From NCBI GenBank assembly GCA_014155875.1, contig JACEFZ010014611.1, forward strand, positions 1 through 64,000: a stretch of 64,000 nt of DNA, in the 5' to 3' direction. Both the position numbers and the translations under genes were made by a program. Origin of the DNA: Cepaea nemoralis (Eukaryota > Mollusca > Gastropoda > Stylommatophora > Helicidae). Positions 1 through 10,446 of this stretch are shown piece after piece (position 1 is the first letter of the stretch; each line of letters starts with the position of its first letter). Under the pieces are notes generated by a model, which had not been told where the DNA came from, did not search any database, and saw only the letters and a program-made list of their open reading frames with translations.

Positions 1-561
1 ACACAACATTTGAACTACACAGGGATACGTTCTGATCGAAGCCTTGCTTATCATAAGCACATAGACCGGGTGATAAAAAAGGCCAAGGGAGGTTTGGCTG
101 CGATGCGGGTGATGGCTGCGGCAAACTGTGAGCAACGTCATTTATGTCTCCTTTACGAGGGTCTGGTTCTTTCTGTTTTGGAGTATGCGATGGCGATCCT
201 GACTATTAGCCGTAAGCAGATGGAAAGGATGGAAAGGATACAGAACGAAGCTATGTGCATTATTCTTGGATGTACAAGAGATGCAGTATGCAGGGCGATG
301 CGCTACATTCTTGATTTTCCAAACATTGAGGACAGAATACACATTTACAGAGCACGTGACAACCTAAGAGTAAACGCAAACACACAACATCCACTGCACA
401 GTGAAAGTAAGGAGATAAAGGGCGGCAGGCTAAAAAGAAGAAAGTCGTGGATGGGTCAAGCCGAAGACATTCTTCAACATGTGTGTTCACTTAAGGCCTT
501 AAAACCCGGCGAGGAGTGGGTACCAATTTATGTACGTCATTTTCAGTTTGCAGCCAACTAG
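1..561 (+). pseudogene. I-like LINE RT C-terminal fragment
   Basis: Open to 561, with no start because it continues from outside the window. The segment carries the conserved run of the RT C-terminal region seen in copies at 23.1 kb and 48.9 kb: LERIQNxAMxVILGCTRD, here as MERIQNEAMCIILGCTRDA, followed by a CxxMRYIL-type motif. The catalytic RT palm lies upstream and is not in the window. It ends at a stop in the linker before RNase H, and RNase H continues in a different frame, so at least one frameshift separates the two. Confidence 0.7.
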
Positions 562-614
562 ATAGAAAATGCAGACAAGAAAATCCAGCTGCTGTGGAGG
601 CGGAAGTATAAGCT

Positions 615-1500
615 TTGATTTCCGAAAATTCTTCGGAGGCTATTGCTGTCATTTGCACAGATGGGTCGGTCGTTCGAAGAGAAAGAAGTTCATGGGCTTT
701 TACGGTTCAGGCCGGAGGGAGAATTGTGAAGGAAGATTATGGTGCTTTTGCTTTGACCACAAGTAGGCTGACTATGGAAGTCATGGCAGTAAGTAAAGCA
801 ATTACATGGCTCGAGACACAGACGTTCACTAGGGCATGTTTCCTTAGTGACTCAATGAGCATGCTCAAGATGGTAGAGATGGAGTGGATCCGAAGAGAGT
901 GGCTGCTGTCTCTGGAGCGGTCTCGACTGGCGAAGATTAGTTTCATCTTCGTGCCAGGGAATGCTGGTGTACGAACGAACGAACTAACGAACGAATGAAC
1001 GAACGAACTTTATTTTAAAAGGGTAAGAAATTGGGCACTCAGGCCTATCTTACATTCGGCCCTTTCAATCACTCATCGTTCATTCATCAAATGTGCATGT
1101 TACATTTACATAGGGGAAAAAAAAACATTGTCAAATGGATTTTGTAAGCAATGCATATTACCCATGATACATTCACATGGGAAACAACGAGTGTACGAGG
1201 AAATGAGCGTGCTGGCAAGCTTGCCGGTAAGGTTGCTGTGGAGGGCGGACGTGCCATGGACCTGGCTGACGGCCTGAATGCTCTACGATAATTAAGTCGT
1301 TCGCGTGAACCAAATGATGACTGTGAATTTACAACCATGGTCAGCCTGCGAGAAGAGCAAGTTAAAAGAGGGGTGGCAAAACAAGAACACTTTACGGGAA
1401 GCCAACGAAGATTAAAAAACCAATACAGGTTTAATGTCGTCAGTCGCTAAAGGATGCGGAATTTACTGAGGAGGGGATCCGAGCACTTATGGACGAATGT
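615..1500 (+). pseudogene. I-like LINE RNase H and C-terminal tail, interrupted
   Basis: RNase H removes RNA from RNA:DNA hybrids during target-primed reverse transcription. The carboxylate motifs are visible: CTDGS, LTMEVMAV and LSDSMSML. The last motif, HAGVxGNExAD in the 23.9-kb copy, is damaged: the histidine is replaced by asparagine (GNAGV) and the final aspartate by glycine (NERAGKL). The reading is cut by an insertion at 975-1190 and then resumes in phase at about 1199. The tail up to about 1500 still aligns with the basic C-terminal region of the 24.0-kb copy (RGVxxxxxGSxRRLK). Dead copy. Confidence 0.7.
975..1190 (-). mobile_element. Short (GTTC)n-tailed retroelement, copy 1
   Basis: On the minus strand this 216-bp unit ends with AATAAAGTTCG followed by a GTTC microsatellite, the look of a retrotransposed 3' end with a polyadenylation-like signal and a simple-repeat tail. 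It is flanked by GTGTACGA at 967-974 and 1191-1198, an 8-bp target duplication lying inside the LINE RNase H. Related copies are at 12,486-12,664 (minus) and at 48,288-48,614 (two, plus). There is no coding capacity and no obvious tRNA head, so it may be a SINE or the 3' end of a LINE. Confidence 0.75.
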
Positions 1501-1589
1501 TTCCATGTGCAATTAGGATGATCTGTCGACTACCTTACTAATTAACTAATTGATTTGAAGCTCTTATTTTGCTGCTAATTTTTCCTTTT

Positions 1590-1944
1590 TGCTCTTCTTC
1601 TTCTTCTTCTTCTTCTTCTTCTTCTTCTTCTTCTTCTTCTTCTTCTTCTTCTTCTTCTTCTTCTTCTTCTTCTTCTTCTTCTTCTTCTTCTTCTTCTTTG
1701 TCTTCTTCTTCTTCTTCTTCTTTGTCTTCTTCTTCTTCTTCTTCTTCTTCTTCTTCTTCTTCTTCTTCTTCTTCTTCTTCTTCTTCTTCTTCTTCTTCTT
1801 CTTCTTCTTCTTCTTCTTCTTCTTTGTCTTCTTCTTCTTCTTCTTCTTCTTCTTCTTCTTCTTCTTCTTCTTCTTCTTCTTCTTCTTCTTCTTCTTCTTC
1901 TTCTTCTTCTTCTTCTTCTTCTTCTTCTTCTTTGTCTTCTTCTT

Positions 1945-1974
<30 letters not shown>
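1590..1974. repeat. (TTC)n trinucleotide array with TTG variants
   Basis: About 385 bp of near-perfect TTC/GAA repeat, interrupted five times by a single TTG unit. Long poly-Lys, poly-Ser and poly-Phe reading frames here are artefacts of the repeat. GAA/TTC tracts of this length can form triplex DNA. Confidence 0.98.
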
Positions 1975-1975
<1 letters not shown>

Positions 1976-2586
1976 ATAATGTTTATTTCTGTCGTTATCA
2001 ACGCGTATTGATTATATAGATGTTTTAATGTTTGTGATTATTGGCCAGTATTATTATTTATTTGTTTGTATTTGCTTCTGATCCATACTTGTCCCTTGTT
2101 TTTCTTCAGTTACGATAAAAAGTGTCTTTGTTGTTACTGTTGATTTATTTTGTGGCATGTCTTTGTTGTTTTCTTTCATTTGTTGCATCTCTAACATTTC
2201 GACATGTCTACGTATTTTTTTCTGTGTTGTTGTTGTTGTTGTTGTGGATGTTGTTGTTCTTGTTGTTGAATGTTGTATTTCCTGTATTGAAAAGTAACCT
2301 CTTTCCCGACTGAGACGCTAAACGGTTTAAGAGAAAAGAAATGGCCCCTAGTGTTTGACACCAGATGTTGAAAAAAAAAAAAAAGATTCCGAAGCCGAAA
2401 CTTGCTTTAGATCTGTGATGTTTTAGGACAATTACATATTGTAGGTCTGAGATCACAGCGGAATAGGTGGCCAGTCTTGGAACCCTCCTATGATCGCTCT
2501 CAAGCCATTGTCAGTGCAACTGTCCAACTAACCCAACGTGCCCGCTACTTGACGTTTTCGTGAACGCTTTTCTGGTGCCTACGTTA
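1975..2586. other. No gene seen; TTG and poly-A tracts
   Basis: AT-rich sequence with a short TTG microsatellite near 2,228-2,270 and an A14 run near 2,372. I see no coding or RNA gene. It is the left flank of LTR element 1. Confidence 0.6.
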
Positions 2587-2591
2587 GGGTC

Positions 2592-3308
2592 TGTCGTATG
2601 TAAAGAATGTCGTAGTAGTTATTTGTTCTTCTTTACTATTTTAGTGTCGTCCCTGGAATGAGGGGAATCGACACCCACATTTATTTTAATTCAATATCAC
2701 TATCCTGGAGATATCCAGTAGACTCCGTCCACAACACTCCCTCAATCTGAAGACACCTTCTTCTCACTCTTACTCACCCCTGGATCATGCCCCCTCTCAT
2801 TCTTCCCCAACATAACATACTTGACAACTCTAGCTTCAACAAATAAAAACAAGAAATGTATTAAAGCAAACAGTATATGTATGAGAAGTGTGTGTGTGTG
2901 TATCATGTGTAGAATGTGTGACGTATATTCTAAGGTGTATATAGACTCAGATCAGTGTTCAGGAGTATAGTCATTCTCATCACTGTGCTGAGAACACACT
3001 AGCACCATGTATTCCAGACAAACAACCTCACCGAGGTGATGTTTCTCCGCTATCTCTCGAGGCATCCAGATGTTTGGACATCCATGACAAACACTGTCTA
3101 ATGAGAGTCTTCAATCTAAATCACACTATGAATTTCCTCTGTTATTAACTGTTTGTTACTCATATAATTCTAACACTATTGTCACTGTTACTTGGGAAAT
3201 CTTAATTGATCTAGTGTCACTGGTTGTAAAGATTCCCCATATTAACACCACAATCTGATTGCTCCAGGTATTTCTATAACTTTATATAAATGTTCCTGGC
3301 ATCAGTGT

Positions 3309-3406
<98 letters not shown>

Positions 3407-4649
3407 TGACTGTTCAGTGATACAACTATCACTTGCTAACATAAGTATCATCAGCATGTCCTGCTCAGCAGAAGCCAGGTTCCCGCAGACCAACTTGGGT
3501 ATAAGCCCAATGTAGAGGCCTCTCAGCAACTTCTGTCTTCAAATCCTGAGCCATCATCTTCTAAACTGTGTTCTAGCTTCACTGTTGAATATCATAGCAC
3601 ACCTACGTGGAACCTGTTGAGTAGAGAATACTATGGTGAGAGCAACTCAATCCTGGCCGGAATTAGGTGAGTGTAGGCCAATAGCAGCACTCAGATCTAC
3701 AACAGAGATCCGATCTCTGTCATATGGCCAAATAGCTCATCACATGGTCTGAGACATGGCAACACCAGGCAAGAATAAAGGAACGTGTAGAAACCCAGCA
3801 GATGCTCTACTGGAAGATCCTACCATTTCACATTCCCCTCCTCCCTCCCAACCATCCTCAACCTCTCTAATTATTATCCCACTACATTGTCCTCAACTCC
3901 CTGAGTAAAATGATATATCACACAAGCTAGTTAAAGCCACACAATAGGATACTAGTGCCGACGCTCCAATGATACTTTCTAGCACAGCACTTATAGTACA
4001 TTCTATCACCACACTTATAATACATTACATCACCGCACCTATAATACATTATATCACCGAACAGTACTGTACTCTATTCCTAATCATACTCTAAGTTAGA
4101 TATGATTAATAGCCTACCATATGCCTAATCCGGTTGCTGATTGAAACTATGCAATCACAGACTGGATCTATGTCCGCCGATAAATATCAACAATTTGACA
4201 CTAGTTTCTTTCATTGAACACAACTCGGAAACTGCACCGATCCTTCAAACTTTAGAAATCTTGGTCGACTAACTCCACTTGTTTACCGCAACGGGTTTTA
4301 CATCGAGCTTGAGTTACGTCATTAAAAAGTCTAGACGCATCGGCATCGACAAGCTGTTTTTCTCTTTATTTTTCCCAACTCAATGTGAACATCTGACTGG
4401 TGTCCCTTTTCATCTGGGAAATTGTCTCCTGTCTGTGATCTAGAGACCTTCTCCACATCACAAGACTCTATCCGACGTCTGGCCAGACATTCCGTCTATC
4501 ACTTTTAACAAAATGCCGACCGGTGTAGACATTGTAACGCGACGTATTTTTCTAAGTCTATACAACATTAAAGGGTTGCCTGTTTTTGCAGACGAATGTC
4601 GGTTCTTGTTTGTCATCGATCGAAACTAACAAGTTTATTTTTCGTGACA
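2592..4649 (-). repeat. 3' LTR of element 1
   Basis: A 2,058-bp direct repeat of 9,590-12,027, bounded by TGTCGTATG and TTCGTGACA. It contains a TA array at about 3,310-3,400 and a short TG run near 2,888. Relative to the other LTR it lacks a 255-bp SINE, about 65 bp near 4,503, and a 20-bp duplication near 3,045. Small open frames inside are not supported as genes. Confidence 0.93.
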
Positions 4650-4715
4650 TAGGCCCCCCTCCTAAGAGAGTAGTCCGCAACAACTCTTTCTTCTTGGAGG
4701 TTCGATCCAGATGAT

Positions 4716-6100
4716 TTATTCCTCTTTTTCAGGAGCTGGATGTCTAGACAGTAAATCAGCGCCAACATGTTCTTTCCCAGGTATATACTCCACTGTAAAG
4801 TGATATGGCTGAAGTAGCAATGACCACCGCATCAAACGGGCGTTGAGCTTCTGAGAAGTGGCCAGGAACATCAAAGGTTGATGATCCGACTGAACTCGAA
4901 ACTGAGCTCCATACAAATAGGGCTTTGGAATTTTTGCACGGCCCATACGAGAGACAAACACTCTCTCTCTCGACGGTCGAATAATTCCTCTCAGCCGGGA
5001 GAAGTTTCTTGTTTGCGTATGCCACTGGTTTCAAAACTGAAGCATCGTCTTTTCCTTCCTGTAACAAAGCTGCCCCAATCCCAATCCCACTTCCATCCGT
5101 TCTCAACACAAATGGTTTGGAAAGGTCCGGGAGCTGTAACACAGGTTTGCTGACCAAGGCCTCCTTCAACTAACTGTAGGCACTCTCGCATTCCGGTGTC
5201 CAAACAGTTTGGTCCGGGAAACCCTTTTTCAAGGTTTCTGTTAATGGGGCTCCCAGTTCAGTGAAATGTGTGATAAATTTGTGGTAGAACCCACACAACG
5301 AGAGAAAAGTTCGCAAATCCTTCTTCTTTTTTGGCCTTGGAGCACATCTGATTTTCTCTAGGTTCTTTTCTTCTGGGACAAATTGTCCTGGAGTGATGGT
5401 GTGACCTAGAAATTCCAGAGTCTGGTAACCAATCATACACTTGGTTGGGCGAGCGGTAAGCCCTGCTTCCTTGAGCCTATTGAAAACTCATTCCAAGGAT
5501 TGTAAATGGTCATCCAAGCTGTCACTGGAAATCAGAATATCATCCATGAATGAGATGATGGACGGATCCTGTAAGGGATCAAGTAAAGTCCTCATCATGC
5601 GAGTAAACACACTAGGTGCCTGGCGAATAACTGAGTTGGATTCGGCAAAGGTTCCACCTGAAATTGGGTATGACTGTTCAGAAGTCGGTAGTCTATACAC
5701 AACCGGTGTTCTCCACTTGGTTTTCGCAACAAAACTACCCCCGCATTGTATGGGGTTGTGGATGTCGCAATCACGTCATCCTCCAACAGTTTCTGTATTT
5801 CCTCCTCCAGGGCCTTTTCTTTAGAGAATGGCACTGGGTAAACTTTTTGGCGAACAGGCTCTTGAGTGGTCAAAGTAATCTCGAACTCCACCAACCTCGT
5901 TAGTCCTGGTTTATCAGTCAGTATCTCCTTATGAGACTCGAGAACCTGGGTTATCTTTTCCCTCTCCTGGGAAGTCAGATCAGGGTTCACCTGCACATCC
6001 TTGTAGGTTTCCTGGTGTACCAGGGGATATTCTCTGCCCTCGTTGGTTCCCATTTCAGTCTCCACTGCAACTGCCATTGCCATGAGGTGAGCTGCTTTTT
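4716..6100 (-). pseudogene. Element 1 RT and RNase H, broken
   Basis: RT starts near 6,100 with the fingers: YPVPF, then SGEHRLCIDYR. At about 5,640 the sequence jumps out of frame from the residues before the first palm motif straight to the VFTRMMR motif. Against elements 3 and 4 about 55 residues are missing, including the first catalytic aspartate block. The second palm motif survives as SFMDDIL near 5,540. The connection domain (FLGHTI, SLCGFYHKF) and RNase H (FVLRTDGSG, QSDHQPLMFLA, VGADLLSRHP) follow in pieces separated by frameshifts near 5,436, 5,170 and 4,960. The ragged frames and lost palm mark a dead copy. Confidence 0.85.
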
Positions 6101-7235
6101 CTCCGGATCTCTCTTCGTATTTCCGCAAGAGATTGATATGGAAAATCTTAGACTTTCCCCGGATCCGGATCTGATAGTTGGTCCTGGATATCACCCTTTC
6201 CACGGGAAATGGTCCTTGCCAACCTATCTCCAGTTTGTCGTTTCCCGTTGGGAGTAGCAACAATACTTTGTCTCCCACCTCTAGAGATCTGTCTTTAGAC
6301 CTACGGTTGTAGTAAGCCGCATGTCTTTTTCTGGCCTTTTTCAAGTTTTGATTTGCCAGAGTCCATCCCTTGTGAAGTTTTTCTTTCAGTTCTTCCACAT
6401 ATTTATAAGAAGAGATCACTTCTTCTGACGTCCCCTCTTGAGTCCAACTCCTCAACATGGCTTCCAACGGTCCTTTGATTGGATGACAAATCAGCAACGT
6501 AGCGGGTGGTAGTCCTGTTGAGCCATGAGGAACTTACCGATAGGCAAAGAGTGCTGCTGGGATATATTCATCCCACCTATCAGGTTGTTCCTGTGCCAGT
6601 TTACTGATCATTGTCATCAACGTGCCGTTGAAACGCTCTATTTGCCCATTGGCTTGAGGGTGGTAAGGGCTGGTATGGATATGGTTAGAATGGAACACCC
6701 TAAAAACCTCCTCCATATGTTTTCCACAAACCTGGGACCCATTGTCCGTCAGTAGTTGATCAGGAAAGCCTAATCTTATAAAGGCCTCCATCAGTGCGTC
6801 CGCCACTCTTTTCGAGTCAATAGTGGTCATCGATATGGCTTCACCCCACATTGTACAGCAATCCACCATGGTGAGCATGTACATGTTCCTCTTCCTAGTC
6901 CTAGGAAGTGGACCCACAATATCGATGGCTACCCTCTCGAAAGGAGAGTTCACGATGGGCATTTCACCCAAGACCACCGGTGCTGTCCAGTACTTTGGTG
7001 CCACCCTCTGGCACTCAGGGCATGACTTCACATACCGACGCAAAACACCTGTCATTCCCGGCCAATAGTAATGGCAGGAAATTCGCTGCATCGTGGCGGC
7101 AATACCCATATGCCCACTGAAGCAGATGGTATGCCCCATATGAATAATCTGGGAACGGTGGGCCTTCGGGACCACTAACTGACCGTGTAGGTTGTCTCCC
7201 CTTCCGGCTCTCTTGTAGAGTATCCTATTCTTCAT
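6100..7235 (-). pseudogene. Element 1 integrase
   Basis: Integrase joins the element cDNA ends to host DNA. The N-terminal HHCC zinc domain is clear (HMGHTICFSGHMG, CPECQ), followed by the DDE core: AIDIVGPL, LLTDNGSQ and NGQIERFNG. A GPY/F-type C-terminal module is present (IGWQGPFPVERV, then IFHINLLRKY near 6,120). The reading frame breaks once near 6,500-6,535, between the core and the C-terminal part. It lies between protease and RT, which is the unusual order in this element group. Confidence 0.88.
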
Positions 7236-7241
7236 ATAGTA

Positions 7242-9211
7242 CTACCCCCGTTTGGGTGGATCAGCACTTTTCTGCAGCTTTTTGTAGCAAGGACGTAGCG
7301 TAGCATCCTCACTCTGGACAGTTCGCAACTCCCCTGGCAGTGGGTTAGTCACATTTGCTTCTGCCTCATCCGTTCTCGTCTGAGAGCGACTATGTATTGC
7401 TCCCATATGGATTGGCTCCCTGGGCATTCCCAGAAAGCCATACCGGCAATCGAGGATTACGGGAAAAAATGGATCGGTCAACACCACGGCTTTGATGGTG
7501 CCGGTGACATATCTTGACCGAATCTCCACTCTGGCAATGGACAATTTCATGGCTACAGCACTCTTCTGTGCAGGCTGTTTCTCCATGGTCTCATCTGTGA
7601 ATTGTTCTGGATGTAACAGATCCGCAGAAATCACGGCCTCTCCGTCCAGTCCTGTGTCGTACAAACACTCCACTTGACGACCGTTAATTTCTACCAATTC
7701 CACTACAGGTGGTTTGTCCTTGTCTGGAGTCTCTTCCTGGGCCTCGACCTGTTCGGTGGGCTCCACCTTAGGTTTCCCGGGGCACACGACTAATTCAGAG
7801 TCTCCTGACTTTCCCCTGCAGTCAATAGCATTGTGAGTATTCGACCTGCAGTGTTTGACCAATTTTTCTGTCCTAGAGTTTCTAGTGCCGGACTTTAGTG
7901 AGTTCTCCTGGTGGTAAGGTTCCATGTCGACCTTTGCATTTTCAGTGACCACATGCTTTGAAGTCACTTGACATGCCGTGAAGTGAGGGTTCTTAGCCTT
8001 CGATTTAGCAATCCTTCGTATTGTGAGAAGGTGACTTACATATCGAACACCACTTCTCCGACCACGGTCGTTTTTGAGTAGAGCTCGAAGTGCTCTTGCT
8101 TCCCTCCTTCGTCTTCTCCAACTCTCCTCTGAAGTTTTGACATATGGTTCAACCTTTTTAGTTCCTGTGCTTTTTGCTTTCTTCAGGTTATGTTTTTCCT
8201 GACTTTTGGTGTTTGTAGAAAGGTTTTCTGCTGCCTCCCCATGTACCTCGACGAACCGTTCTGCCAATTTCGTCACCATGTCGATTCGTTCCGCCCCTTG
8301 TTCTCCCAAGAATGTCTTGAGAGGTTTCGACATTTGCTTTCGCATCTGGTCGACTACCATGAGCTCTTCCAGACTCTCATAGTCATGCGCGACCCCAGCC
8401 AAATGCATCCACTTATGGAGATAGGCTTTCCGACGCAGACTATAGGCGGCGAACAACTCCCTCGGTTCTCGTTTCGCTCCTCGAAATTTTTTCCGGTAGG
8501 TATGTGACGTAACTTCGAATCGTTTCAGCAGAGCCGTCCTTCAACTCGTCATAATTGTTCTCATGTCCTGGTGGCAGGCGGTAATCAACCTCGTAACCGG
8601 TCCCGCGTAATCCCTGGGATAGCTTGAGATTCCATTTGTCACGAACCAGACCCATTGCTACCGACTTAGCCTCGAAGCGTTGCAGGTACTGGTCAATCTT
8701 CTCCTTGTCCTCTTCGTAGATCGCTAGAGCGAACTTCATAGCATGGTAGCTATGTCCACCTACTGGTGTTGAGCCAGGGAGAGAGGACCTTCCCCCTGCT
8801 CCCTCAGTTTCCCCACTAGATTGCCTCTTGAGCTCGAGTTCCTGCATCCGGTACTCGTGCTCCCTATTCTGAGCTTCTTGTTCAGCTTCCAATCTCTTAG
8901 CAGCTTGTTCAGCTTCAAATTTCTTAGCTGCTTGCTTAGCTTCAAATTGCCTAGCGGCTTGCTCAGCTTCAAATTTCTTAGCTGCTTGCTCAGCTTCAAA
9001 TTGCCTAGCAGCTTGTTCTGCTTCCAATTTGTTAGCCGCCTGTTCTAACTCCAAACTTCTCAATTCCAACTCAGGCCTTTCGATCTTCTCTTTCTGCTTG
9101 ACGATACTCTCTCTCCACCTCCTGTATGTAATCTGTTAGTGTTGAACCCGACAAACCCATTTCTTCCACCTTTGCCCCTAGTTCTGCCGTAGTTAGATTA
9201 GGAGTGGCCAT
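7242..9211 (-). pseudogene. Element 1 gag and protease
   Basis: Gag likely starts at the ATG at 9,211 and is followed by a coiled coil built from about six 9-residue units (pattern xFEAEQAAx), encoded by a 27-bp tandem repeat at about 8,876-9,045. Capsid-like sequence follows, with frameshifts near 9,069 and 8,500. The CCHC zinc knuckle is damaged: the first cysteine is missing and only CRSNTHNAIDC remains near 7,845. The aspartic protease keeps its DTG triad (CLYDTGLDGE, near 7,655). No gag/pol boundary stop is obvious. Gag assembles the particle and the protease matures it; this copy is broken in at least two places. Confidence 0.8.
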
Positions 9212-9466
9212 GGTTTAGAGAGGTGAGTCAGCAGGTAGCATATTAATTATCTCTAAACACATATATAGATAATGACCAAGTACAATTAATATATATATTT
9301 AATAACACACCACACAACACAACACAATCACTCAGTGACAAGAGTAGAACCCAGACCACAGACCTATGCAGACGTGTGAGGTGTGAACAGGTAAGATAAG
9401 TGTCTTAACCCCTATCCACATTCACTCTAGCTGGATTCTCACTAATAGGATATCTCCATCCTCTAA

Positions 9467-9570
9467 CTAAAGATCCCGTGTCAAAAGATCCCGTGCTAAA
9501 AGACCCCGCTGTCAGAAGATCCCGCTGTCAGAAGATCCCGCTTATAAGAGATCCCGCTATGCAAAGATCA
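9467..9570 (-). repeat. Imperfect 16-bp tandem repeats in the element 1 leader
   Basis: About six copies of a 15-17-bp unit with core AGATCCCGCTGTCAGA on the plus strand, immediately inside the 5' LTR and next to the primer-binding region. They are in the untranslated leader, between LTR and gag. Function is unknown. Confidence 0.8.
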
Positions 9571-9586
9571 CATTTACGAGCCCCAA
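9571..9586 (-). promoter_or_regulatory. Candidate primer-binding site of element 1
   Basis: On the minus strand TGGGGCTCGTAAATG begins four bases after the 5' LTR end, the usual place and TGG start for pairing with a tRNA 3' end. I cannot name the tRNA from sequence alone. Confidence 0.45.
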
Positions 9587-9589
9587 TAA

Positions 9590-9880
9590 TGTCGTATGTA
9601 AAGAATGTCGTAGTAGTTATTTGTTCTTCTATACTATTTTAATGTCGTCCCTGGATTGAGGGGAATCAACACCAACATTAATTTTAATTCAATATCACTA
9701 TCCTGGAGATATCTAGCAAACTCCGTCCACAACACTCCCTCAATCTGAAGACACCTTCTTCTCACTCTTACTCACCCCTGGATCATGACCCCTCTCATTC
9801 TTTCCCAACATAACATACTTGACAACTCTAGCTTCAACAAATAAAAACAAGAAATTTATTAAAGCAAAGAGTATCTGAAG

Positions 9881-9931
<51 letters not shown>

Positions 9932-10353
9932 GTGTAGAATGTGTGACGTATATTCTAAGGTGTATATAGACTCAGATCTGTGTTCAGGAGTATAGTCATT
10001 CTCATCACTGTGCTGAGAACACACTCGCACCATGTATTCCAGACAAACAACCTCACCGAGGTGATGCTTCTCCGGTCACGTGAAGAGTTTCTCCGCTATC
10101 TCTCGAGACATCGAGATGTTTGGACATCCATGACAAACACTGTCTAATGAGAGTCTTCAATCTAATTCACACTATGAATTTCCTCTGTTATTAACTGTTT
10201 GTTACTCAGATAATTCTAACACTATTGTCACTGTTACTTGGGAAATCTTAATTGATCTAGTGTCACTGGTTGTAAAGATTCCCCATATTAACACCACAAT
10301 CTGAATGTTCCATGTATTTCTATAACTTTATATAAATGTTCCTGGCATCAGTG

Positions 10354-10446
<93 letters not shown>

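Larger units (their letters stand above)
1..1530 (+). mobile_element. I-like LINE relic, copy 1 (RT C-terminus and RNase H)
   Basis: Degenerate non-LTR retrotransposon entering from the left edge. It reads RT C-terminal region, then RNase H, then a basic C-terminal tail, the layout of the I supergroup of LINEs. The same protein order appears in a better copy at 22.8-24.25 kb, which served as the template for recognising this one. A short minus-strand element at 975-1190 splits the RNase H, and the LINE resumes at about 1199. The 3' end is not sharp: AT-rich sequence at about 1530-1560 separates it from the TTC array. Clade is inferred from the presence and position of RNase H, not from a phylogeny. 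Confidence 0.75.

Noticed and set aside
1564..2011. Poly-Lys, poly-Ser and poly-Phe open frames
   Set aside because: They are the three readings of the TTC array; no flanking protein sequence.
9467..9570. CRISPR-like array
   Set aside because: Contiguous 16-bp tandem units without spacers, in a eukaryotic retroelement leader.
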